Shown here piece by piece: positions 5,473 to 13,700 of a stretch of 15,772 bases of DNA. The DNA comes from Candidatus Peribacteraceae bacterium. GTDB taxonomy: Bacteria; Patescibacteriota; Gracilibacteria; Peribacterales; Peribacteraceae. The notes beneath the pieces are model-generated. The model saw nothing but the letters and a program-made list of their open reading frames with translations, had not been told where the DNA came from and made no database searches. A program made the position numbers and the translations under genes. The stretch's first letter is position 1; every line of letters begins with the position of its first letter. The stretch is taken from NCBI GenBank assembly GCA_022843885.1, contig JALHMU010000016.1, forward strand, positions 1 through 15,772. Reading direction: 5' to 3'.

Positions 5473-7473
5473 GTGCGTTTTGCATGTGTCATATCAGCAT
5501 CCGCCAATATTCCGTGTTTCGCGACAAGTCGTAGTATTTCCTTTCTCTATAGGGGAATCTCTAAGATTCAGTTCGACGTGGACCTCCCCATCATTCATCG
5601 TCGAGCTTCGTTTTCCGTACCTGCAGTCCTCGCGACGATAGGGCTAGTCGGAGCGACGCTTTTTATGATGAGTCCGGTCTGCGATGCGGCTGCAGGAAAC
5701 TGCGACATCGCAACGGGGGACGGACCGATCAATTCCGTCGCAACAGGCGGATACTTGTATGTCACCAATTATAACGCCGACACGGTGTCCATCATCGATA
5801 TCGATACGAACGCAGTAGTAGAAACGGTAGCCGTAGGAGACTTCCCATTTTCGCTCATTACAAGCGGAACGGGCGTGTACGTCTCCAATGAAAATGGAAA
5901 TACCGTTTCCGTGATCGACATCAATAGACATACGTTGGCCAAAACAATCACGGTCGGAAACGGCCCGTATTATATGCATGTCTCGGGAACAGGCGTGTAC
6001 ATCGCGAATCAAGACAGCAACTCCGTTTCCATCATCGATCGTCGAACGAATACGGTCGTCAAAACGGTGTCCATCGGCACGGAACCGAACAGAATTGTCG
6101 AAAGCGGCACGGGCATCTACATCGTGAATGCCGGCAGTGACAACGTTTCCATCATCGACCGTCGTACGAATACGGTCGTGAAAACGGTATCAGTCGGCAC
6201 GACGCCGGTCGGCATCGCGGCAAGCGGAACCGGTGTATTCGTCACGAATAACGGCTCTGACAACGTGTCCGTGCTGGATCGTCGAACGAATACGGTCGTT
6301 GCAACCATAACAATAGGAGACAGTCCGGACGACATCGTGATCAGCGGAACGAGCGCATACGCTGCGAACATTGGCAGTCGTACCGTTTCGGTCATCGATA
6401 TTCCGTCGCGCATCGTCACCGACACCATCTCGGTCGGTGTGTACCCGCGCGACCTCGCCGTGAGCGGCACGGGTGTGTATGTCGCCATCTACAATGAAGA
6501 ACAAGTCGAAATCATCGACACGACATCCAAAACCAATGTACGGACCATCACAGTCGGAGACACGCCATACTCTATTACGATCTCCGGCAACTACGGATAT
6601 GCCCAAAACTCCAACGACGATACGGTTTCCGTCTTCAGTGTCATTTCAAACACTGCACTTACGCAATGCACCGCGGTCTGTGGAAACGGAGAGATCGGGG
6701 ACGGGGAAACCTGTGATGATGGAAACACAAGAAATGGCGACGGCTGTTCATCTTCTTGTTCCGTCGAAAGCGGATGGTCGTGCACGGGTGAAGCAAGCGT
6801 ATGCTATACATCTTGCTCTCCGGGTCTCGCACTCGGTGCAGCGGGATCACTCAACTATCAAAACACCTGCTACTTCCTGTACAACGTCTCGCTCACATTT
6901 GCGAATGCGCGGCAAAATTGCTTCGCACAGGGTGGTTCGCTTGCTGCCATTACGAATGCGAATATCCAGACTGTAACCAACGTGCTCGGCAGTTACATTT
7001 GGATCGGACTGACCGATGAAGGAAACGAAGGAACGTTTTCCTGGGTGAACGACGCGACGTTCGGATATAACGCTTGGTCATCTGGACAGCCGAACGGAGG
7101 CTCCTTCGAGAACTGCATCCTGAAGGAAAATGGGTACGAATGGCATGACTATTCCTGCGACGATCCGCACGGTTATCTTTGCCAGATTGCGGATACTCGA
7201 ACGAGTGCGGATTCTTCATCCGTGTCTTCGATATCGGTCGGAGGTGTACGCAAAGAAACACTGCAACATCTCATCCAAAAAACTCAAAGCAGTACGAGCA
7301 GTGCAGCGTCACAGACGGTACGCATCTTGTCATCATCGCCATCTCACACAAAGGATGGGATGAAAGATCGCGTATGTGAGCGCATCAAGAAATGGTTCTC
7401 CAAAAATCCTACGACATTTGACCGAGTCAACGAACGCGTCTTCAAGCGGCTCGGCTTCTCTTGTTCTTCTTAA
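5473..7473 (+). CDS. Secreted YVTN beta-propeller / DUF4215 / C-type lectin protein
   Basis: A 666-residue surface protein. The signal peptide is around residues 46-75 (RRASFSVPAVLATIG...). Eight 40-residue YVTN-type blades follow at about 77-398; the N-terminal strand (CDIATGDGP) probably closes the last blade. A DUF4215 Cys-rich repeat (CGNGEIGDGETCDDGN...) spans about 399-445. A C-type lectin-like domain at about 447-570 shows WIGLTDEGNEGTFSWV, a GQPNGG loop and paired Cys, ending GYLCQ; it is probably a carbohydrate or protein ligand-binding module. A Ser-rich linker leads to the C-terminal motif RVCERIKKWFS..P..F.RVN.R..KRLGFSC, shared with the next protein. The start is uncertain. GTG 5473 has no ribosome site; AGGGGA at 5551-5556 would suit a rare ATT start at 5566; GTG 5578 would also keep the signal peptide. 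A TAGAAT box at 5446 lacks a good -35. The next gene starts 6 bases after the stop. Confidence 0.85.
   Translation: MRFACVISASANIPCFATSRSISFLYRGISKIQFDVDLPIIHRRASFSVPAVLATIGLVGATLFMMSPVCDAAAGNCDIATGDGPINSVATGGYLYVTNYNADTVSIIDIDTNAVVETVAVGDFPFSLITSGTGVYVSNENGNTVSVIDINRHTLAKTITVGNGPYYMHVSGTGVYIANQDSNSVSIIDRRTNTVVKTVSIGTEPNRIVESGTGIYIVNAGSDNVSIIDRRTNTVVKTVSVGTTPVGIAASGTGVFVTNNGSDNVSVLDRRTNTVVATITIGDSPDDIVISGTSAYAANIGSRTVSVIDIPSRIVTDTISVGVYPRDLAVSGTGVYVAIYNEEQVEIIDTTSKTNVRTITVGDTPYSITISGNYGYAQNSNDDTVSVFSVISNTALTQCTAVCGNGEIGDGETCDDGNTRNGDGCSSSCSVESGWSCTGEASVCYTSCSPGLALGAAGSLNYQNTCYFLYNVSLTFANARQNCFAQGGSLAAITNANIQTVTNVLGSYIWIGLTDEGNEGTFSWVNDATFGYNAWSSGQPNGGSFENCILKENGYEWHDYSCDDPHGYLCQIADTRTSADSSSVSSISVGGVRKETLQHLIQKTQSSTSSAASQTVRILSSSPSHTKDGMKDRVCERIKKWFSKNPTTFDRVNERVFKRLGFSCSS
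5746..6666 (+). repeat. Tandem 120-bp propeller blade repeats
   Basis: Blade starts fall at 5746, 5866, 5986, 6106, 6226, 6346, 6466 and 6586, an exact 120-bp (40-codon) period; the last unit is partial. Blades beginning at 5986, 6106 and 6226 are almost identical in DNA over the DRRTNTVV segment, suggesting recent duplication or conversion. Confidence 0.9.
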
Positions 7474-7479
7474 TTTCTT

Positions 7480-9600
7480 ATGCGTCGCTTTCTTTCCCTC
7501 TTCGGAATCGGACTTCTCTCCCTCGTAACGGTCGTGTTTGTGTATGACATCCCGGTTTGTTTCGGCGCATGCACCCTCACCGTCGGATCAGGTCCACAGG
7601 AAGCCATCTCAAGTGGTACGGGCGTGTATGTCGTAAGCTCATCCACTGACACCGTCTCCGTCATTGACTCAACAAGAAATGCGGTCGTACGAACAATCAG
7701 CGTGGGTGATGGCCCCAATCTCATAACGAAAAGCGGTACGGGAATTTTCGTTGTGAACAGTACCGCACGAACAATCAGCATTATCAATACCGGCAGTCTG
7801 AACGTAACGAAGACGATAAGCACCGGTAACGGTCCTTCATACATTTATGCAAGCGGTACGGGCGTCTACGTTTCCAATCGCAATGCCGATACGCTTACAA
7901 TCGTCGATACGGATACGGACACCGTTATTAGAACAGTATCCGCCGGAAACGGGCCGACAGGCATGATTCGCAATGGAACCGGCCTCTACATTGCAAATCA
8001 AGATGGCGGCAACACGGTTTCCGTTATCGATCTTCGGAGCAACACGCTTGTGAAATCGATTACCGTCGGATCAACGCCTGTCTACGTCGCTGCAAGCGGA
8101 ACGGGAGTGTATGCAGCGAATAATAATGCCAGCACTGTTTCCGTCATTGATCGACGTTCAAATACCGTGGTGAAAACCGTCACCGTCGGATCGAATCCAT
8201 ATTTCATCGCAGCGTACGGTACGGGAGTGTACGCGGGAAACTATTTCGGAAGCTCGGTGAGTATCATTGATACAACAGACGATATTCTTGTGCAAACTGT
8301 CACCACTGGATCGAATCCCTATTTCTTTGAATTCCACGGAACAGGGGCATACATACCCAATTTCGGCTCAGATACCATTTCGGTTATCGATACGGAGAGA
8401 CTCATAAAAAGAACGGATATTTCCGTGGGAGACGGGCCGCGTGATATTGCGTTCGCTGGCTCTCATGCATACGCCGTGAATAGTGGTGGCAGTTCCGTGA
8501 GCGTGATTACTCTTACGAATGACACTCTTCGTAACTACTGCGTCGATGCGGTGTGTGGTGACGGAGAGGTGGATGACCCCGAAGAATGTGACGATGACAA
8601 TACGACCGACGGTGACGGATGTTCATCGACGTGTACGATCGAGACCGGATATACATGCGACAGCGACGAGCCGAGCGTCTGCGTTGAGAATGCAATATGC
8701 ACGCCGCTCAGACACTATTCCATGGATGACACCGATGACTTCGTAACGGTCAACGGTACATTCGCTACATCCACAGATGTGCCGTCAATCATGCCTTCAA
8801 ATGCGAAAAGCCTTGTCTTCGACGGCAGCACGAACAGTCTCGTTGCAACGCGTCAGATTCAAGACGACTTTACGATCTGCGCATGGTTAAAGACGACGGG
8901 TACCGGCGCGGGAACACCGCATTATTTGAGTATGGCGATCGTCGATTCGCAAGTCGGCGGCGGAGCCGCGGACTTCGGGTTCGGTGTCGATATCAACGGA
9001 AAACTTATGTTCGGAAACGGAACATCAGACACAACGGGTCGTTCAAGCGTCGTGGTCAATACGGGAAACTGGGTGCACGGCTGCGTCACACGTGACGTAT
9101 CGTCAGGTGAATTCTGGATCTACGTCAACGGCGAACAAAACGGTTCAGGATCCGGTTCGGCACTCTCTCTTACTGCCAATTCTCAGATCATGATCGGAGA
9201 TGGTACGGACGGTGCGAAAAATTGGAATGGAAAACTCGATGACATCAGAATCTACGGATACACGTTGAGCGCATCCGAAATCGCAAGCTTGTACGGAGGA
9301 AGCTGTTTTACTCGGAGCTCAAGCAGTAGTAGCAGTACATCTTCTGAGCGACAGCAATCGGCAGGTGGACGCCGATCTTCGACGCGTGATCAACAAATGA
9401 AAAGCATCGAACGAAGTACTCAATTTTCTTCATCTACTGCATCACGTGAGCAAACCACTCCAACATCATTCACGCAAGTTATGGGATTAGTTCAGTCGCG
9501 TACATGCACGCGCATGAAGAAATGGTTCTCTGGGTCTCCAAGCGCATTCGAACGCGTGAATGATCGAATCCTCAAGAGACTCGGCTTTTCCTGCAAATAA
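7480..9600 (+). CDS. Secreted YVTN beta-propeller / DUF4215 / LamG-like protein
   Basis: A 706-residue paralogue of the preceding protein, in tandem. The signal peptide is MRRFLSLFGIGLLSLVTVVF..., ending CFGA|C; FGAC could be a weak lipobox. Eight propeller blades run from about residue 46 to 353, the fourth with one extra Gly. DUF4215 (VCGDGEVDDPEECDDDN...) spans about 354-402. The variable domain is a LamG/concanavalin-like jelly roll at about 408-608, recognised by YSMDDTDDF, SLVFDGSTNSL, FTICAWLKT, W.HGCVTRD, FWIYVNGEQ and the closing WNGKLDDIRIYGYTLSASEI. Such domains often bind glycans. A Ser/Gln/Arg-rich linker leads to the same C-terminal motif (CTRMKKWFS..P..F.RVN.R..KRLGFSC). There is no Shine-Dalgarno; it may be translated by coupling to the upstream gene. 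Exported and probably surface-bound; exact ligand unknown. Confidence 0.88.
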   Translation: MRRFLSLFGIGLLSLVTVVFVYDIPVCFGACTLTVGSGPQEAISSGTGVYVVSSSTDTVSVIDSTRNAVVRTISVGDGPNLITKSGTGIFVVNSTARTISIINTGSLNVTKTISTGNGPSYIYASGTGVYVSNRNADTLTIVDTDTDTVIRTVSAGNGPTGMIRNGTGLYIANQDGGNTVSVIDLRSNTLVKSITVGSTPVYVAASGTGVYAANNNASTVSVIDRRSNTVVKTVTVGSNPYFIAAYGTGVYAGNYFGSSVSIIDTTDDILVQTVTTGSNPYFFEFHGTGAYIPNFGSDTISVIDTERLIKRTDISVGDGPRDIAFAGSHAYAVNSGGSSVSVITLTNDTLRNYCVDAVCGDGEVDDPEECDDDNTTDGDGCSSTCTIETGYTCDSDEPSVCVENAICTPLRHYSMDDTDDFVTVNGTFATSTDVPSIMPSNAKSLVFDGSTNSLVATRQIQDDFTICAWLKTTGTGAGTPHYLSMAIVDSQVGGGAADFGFGVDINGKLMFGNGTSDTTGRSSVVVNTGNWVHGCVTRDVSSGEFWIYVNGEQNGSGSGSALSLTANSQIMIGDGTDGAKNWNGKLDDIRIYGYTLSASEIASLYGGSCFTRSSSSSSSTSSERQQSAGGRRSSTRDQQMKSIERSTQFSSSTASREQTTPTSFTQVMGLVQSRTCTRMKKWFSGSPSAFERVNDRILKRLGFSCK
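7615..8544 (+). repeat. Tandem propeller blade repeats of second paralogue
   Basis: Blade starts lie at 7615, 7735, 7855, 7975, 8098, 8218, 8338 and 8458. The period is 120 bp except the fourth unit (123 bp, one inserted codon). The units are more diverged from one another than in the first paralogue. Confidence 0.85.
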
Positions 9601-10188
9601 ATGACCCACCACGAAACCGATCGTATCGAAGCCTTCTCTGATGCAGTCATCGCCATCATCATGACCATCATGGTGCTTGAGTTGCATGTACCGGAAGACA
9701 CCACACTTGAAGCACTTCGACCGCTCATCCCGGTCTTCTTCAGTTATGTCCTTAGCTTCATCTACCTCGCGATCTACTGGAACAACCATCATCATCTCAT
9801 CCATGCGACGAAGCATGCGAGCGGGGGAATCATGTGGGCGAACTTGCATCTTCTGTTCTGGCTCTCGCTCATTCCTTTTGCAACTGCATGGCTTGGGGAA
9901 AACCATCGAACGCCGTGGCCAGTCGCTCTCTACGGTTTGGTCCTCCTGATGTGTGCCGTGGCGTATTGGATTCTCCAAACTGCCATCGTCAAAAAGCAGG
10001 GGTTGGATTCTGTTCTCAAGAAAGCACTGGGATACGATTTGAAAGGAAAAATCTCCCTCGTGTCGTACATGGCAGCAACCGTCGCAGCGTTCTATCACGA
10101 ATACATTTCGTACACGCTCTTCATCTTGGTTGCGATCTTGTGGATCGTTCCGGATAAGCGCATCGCGAAGATTCTCAAAGATATTTAA
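9601..10188 (+). CDS. TMEM175 (DUF1211) family potassium channel
   Basis: A 195-residue integral membrane protein with about six hydrophobic helices. The first helix carries the family signature R(I)EAFSDAVIAIIMTIMVLEL (residues 8-28). The FSD motif and the Ile residues after it shape the pore in known TMEM175 structures; bacterial members assemble as tetramers of one six-helix unit and conduct K+. Length and helix layout fit a bacterial single-repeat member. Its ATG directly follows the TAA of the LamG-like gene with no gap and no Shine-Dalgarno, so it is probably read from the same transcript. Its stop overlaps the DUF1801 stop by 4 bases. A 22-base near-copy of its start occurs at 2323. 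The family call is secure; ion selectivity in this organism is inferred. Confidence 0.88.
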   Translation: MTHHETDRIEAFSDAVIAIIMTIMVLELHVPEDTTLEALRPLIPVFFSYVLSFIYLAIYWNNHHHLIHATKHASGGIMWANLHLLFWLSLIPFATAWLGENHRTPWPVALYGLVLLMCAVAYWILQTAIVKKQGLDSVLKKALGYDLKGKISLVSYMAATVAAFYHEYISYTLFILVAILWIVPDKRIAKILKDI

Positions 10189-10649
10189 CGTTTCCCGCGC
10201 GCCTTCTCATACGTCGCAATGTGTTCTTTCACGGTCGTAATACCGACAGCTTTCGCAATGACATCAAGCGGAAGATCATCCACAGACTTGAAGCGAACGC
10301 AGCCTTTGCCCATATCCAATTTCTTTCCACTTTTCTTGTACGCATCTCGAAACCACTTGTCGACTTTCGGATTGCCGTACAAATTCATCATGTAGAGCGC
10401 CATGTAATTCTTCTGTGCTGCGAGTGCAACATAGGGAAGTGGCTCTTTCTCTTTTCGTTTCACATCATATCCAGCTGGATACAGCGAAAGGGGAACGACG
10501 TATCCGATCATTCCGTACTGCATCGACTCCTTCATTCCTTTCGGAAGATGTTTCAGAATAACTTTACGAACCGTTTCTATTTCCTTTCTACGATCATCAG
10601 GAAGAGATGCGAGATATTCTTTGACCGTTGCGGCTTTGCTGCTGACCAT
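10185..10649 (-). CDS. DUF1801 / YdhG-like protein
   Basis: A 154-residue cytosolic protein. It matches the DUF1801 family along its length: VKEYLASLPDDRRKEIETVR near the start, LPKGMKESMQYGMIGYVVPLSLYP in the middle, then PLPYVALAAQKNYMALYMMNLYG, and the late GKGCVRFKSVDDLPLDVI. Some relatives (Bacillus YdhG, frataxin-like fold) are described as iron chaperones; whether that holds here is unknown. It is transcribed against the TMEM175 gene, with a 4-base overlap of stop codons. A perfect 8-bp hairpin lies 16 bases before its ATG, and no good Shine-Dalgarno is seen. It could be co-transcribed with the upstream G8 gene, 59 bases away on the same strand. Confidence 0.82.
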   Translation of the reverse strand: MVSSKAATVKEYLASLPDDRRKEIETVRKVILKHLPKGMKESMQYGMIGYVVPLSLYPAGYDVKRKEKEPLPYVALAAQKNYMALYMMNLYGNPKVDKWFRDAYKKSGKKLDMGKGCVRFKSVDDLPLDVIAKAVGITTVKEHIATYEKARGKR

Positions 10650-10665
10650 ACGAATCAGTGTACAT

Positions 10666-10684
10666 CCTCAAAGAGACTTTGAGG
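10666..10684. other. Perfect 8-bp hairpin between G8 and DUF1801 genes
   Basis: CCTCAAAG-AGA-CTTTGAGG is a perfect stem with a three-base loop, 24 bases past the stop of the G8 gene on the minus strand. There is no T-tract on either side, so it is at best a weak or factor-dependent terminator, or an mRNA processing/stability element. Confidence 0.5.
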
Positions 10685-10708
10685 AAATGTTTCGTGATGT
10701 TTCTATGG

Positions 10709-13700
10709 TTACGGTGCCACGCTGTACTGCGTCGGACAGAGTCCGTTTGTAGGATATGTTACAGGCGGCACCGCAGTCGAGACGCCGAATGCGACACATT
10801 CGATCAAAGTACCTGCGAGTGGCTGACCGGTTGCGATATTTCCGATGTATGCGCGAAGTGTGTGTGCACCTTCCGCATTTGCATCAGGAAATTTATATCG
10901 ATAGAGCAGGTCATTATTGATGACGATACGGAACGGAGTTTGACTATCGATGGAGAAGAAGACGTCATACCCTGCAGGAATGTAGTTATCATTGATGGTG
11001 TAGTACATCGGTACGGGATTATCGACAGTCACTTGCTGCCCCTCAAACGGAAGTGCGAGTGCGACGTACGGAATGACGGATGGTGAAGGCTCAGCAAGAA
11101 CCGGACAGGTGTATCCGAGAATTTCCGGATGCGTCACGTCATCCAAACATGGAGTGAAACGACCGCCTGTGACAAGACGATATCGATTCCAGTTAAACGT
11201 GTTTGAACGATTTGCTTCCGGCGACCCAAGCCAGCGCGCGGATTCTGTGTCTCCGTTCACGAAGAATTCTTGGCTTGTTTGCGGCATGAGTGCGCTACCG
11301 GATTGTTCTTTGAAGAAAACTTGGAAATCATCACCTGGAACTTGATTGTAATCCCTGACGACAAATGTCGAACGAGCGAAGATACGCGTCATATTTTCTC
11401 CGGTGTTCATCACAATGTTACGTTCCTGACGCTGCAGCGGTGTTCCACCTGCTGGAAGCTGAAAGTTTGGTCCAATACGACCCGTGAAACGAACGTTCTC
11501 GACAAGCATTGAGCCTGCAACGCTGTGATCGTGCTCATTTGGCGGCAAGTAGTACATGTTCACGTGATTGCGCAGTACAGAATTTCTGACGATGCTTGGA
11601 CGATCGGCATAGAAATCGCTCGCATCCATGTTTGGCCCGATGATTCCCCAATAGGCACCCTCAATGCGTGAGTTTTCAATCACGACGTTCGTGTTCTTAT
11701 ATTTCGTAAATGCATACCCGCGAGGACCTGTGTCATTTCGAGTGTTTGCTTTCGGATCGAAGATCATCGTCACATTATCAAACGTGGAGTTTGCGGTGTG
11801 ATATCCGCTCACACCCGTATGTCCGATGTGCCAGAAACGACTATTCTTGAAGAGCGACGGTGTCGCGCCTTCATCGTCATTACCGGTCGTATAGGCAAGC
11901 CACATTGCCGTGGTCGTCATGCCGTATCCTTCGTTGTTGTCGAATTCTCCGAAGGGATTATGCGCAGTGAGTGTGAAATCCACTGAAGGGTCTGCTCCGC
12001 GGAAATTCGGAAGTTTCACAGCATTTGTCAGGAAGTAACTTGAGTAGTAATACGCACTGTATGCGGCGTTTGCGACGACGTTGTCACGCACGATGTTTCC
12101 GCTACGTCGGAACCAGAAACCGTTTCCGCCACGGGAAAGATCATTCACATCCGTACCTTCTTTTCCGTCGATAAATGTACCGATCATGCGTACGACGTAG
12201 TTGCGAATGAATTCGTTCCCGATTTCCGCCGCATCTTCCGTCACGAAACCGCCGCCTTGCCCGTCATACACGACGTTATCCATCAATAAACCGTAGGACG
12301 TACCGTGCACTGCGACGTTCCACTTGAGTGAGCGGTCGACCGTGTTTCCGATAAATCTATATTGGTAGCCCGTATTCGTCGGATTCACTGGACCATACAA
12401 ATGATGGAAGTGCATCGCATATCGACCGATTTGGTTCGTACCGATATGTGTCGGTACGCCATTCGACAATGCTGTATTGTCCGCCGCAAAGAATGCATCG
12501 CTACGACCGAGATCAACGAAACGGCTGTAGCGAACATCGACGTCGGCACGATGAATGAATGCAACGTGTCCGCGTGTTCCATTCGGATTTTCCGAGCGAA
12601 CGATGACGTTGCGATCCAACACGCCGATGTGTGGCAAGAACTCAAGAACACCGTCCATGTTGACTGCGCCTGAATGGCTGAACTTCAGCGGTTCAGTGAA
12701 CGTAATTGTCGTGCCGTTCACGGAGTCGATGATGTGTTCTTCCCATTGAGGATTCGCACCCATGGCACCGAATTTTGTCGAAGGTTTTGATCCGTCTGCG
12801 GACGTTGTCGGCTGACGCGTATCCGGGAAGACAACCGTTTCACCCGGCTGCCAGTTTGTCATGGCTTCTGTGGTCTGAACTGTCAGAGAACCGGAACGTG
12901 CAGGCTGTGCAAGTCCGATCCATGTACGGGCTTTTTCGGCGCCATGCATACGAACCTTACCGTACGAAAGCAAACCGACACCCCACTGCACGGGATCCGT
13001 TCCTGGATTTCCCACAACACCCGTGTCGAGTGGTTGATCTGCAATGACGATTTCCGCAGTGACGCTTGCATCAATCGGATTCTGTTCCGTACCGACTTCC
13101 AAATATCCTTGTGGATACACTTGGATGGTCCCGACTTTGAGTCGCGTATTCTGATCGGACGGGAAGAGAAGACTGCCTTTCACCCCGAGTGCTTTAAGTG
13201 ATGCATCGCTTACAACGTCATATCCGACAGTCACACCGGATTCGACACGGACAATGTCGCCTGCAACAGGAACGTTGCCTGTATTCCAAATGAGAGGATC
13301 GGACCATTGGCCGTCACGCACGGCTACAACTGTTGGATTCTGGGTAAAGTTTGGAATGGTATCTGCATGCATTACAAATGATGCTGCTTCGTTCATATCG
13401 ATCGTAACGCTCGAGACAGATGAACTTGAGCTGGAGATAGAACTCGACGACTCCTCACTTGAAGAGGATGAAGATGAGGAAGACGAAGATTGTTCACTTG
13501 AAGAGCTGGAACTTTCCGAACTGGAAGAATATGACGATTCGCTCGACGCACTCGATTCTGTCGAACTCGAGGAGCTTGAAGAGCTCGTCATGATCGGCTC
13601 ACAAATACTTGGGTTATTGAACGTACAGACATATCCTGATTCCACCGTACAGCTCGTAGAACACCCGTCACCTGCAGTCGTGTTTCCATCATCACATTGT

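Noticed and set aside
5746..6666. Regular repeats that might be taken for a CRISPR array
   Set aside because: The 120-bp period is an exact multiple of codons and encodes propeller blades. There are no short palindromic repeats with unique spacers.
7552..7575. Certain lipoprotein signal in the second propeller protein
   Set aside because: CFGA|C only loosely fits a lipobox, and the paralogue has Asn before the matching Cys. The Cys may instead form a disulfide with the nearby VC.
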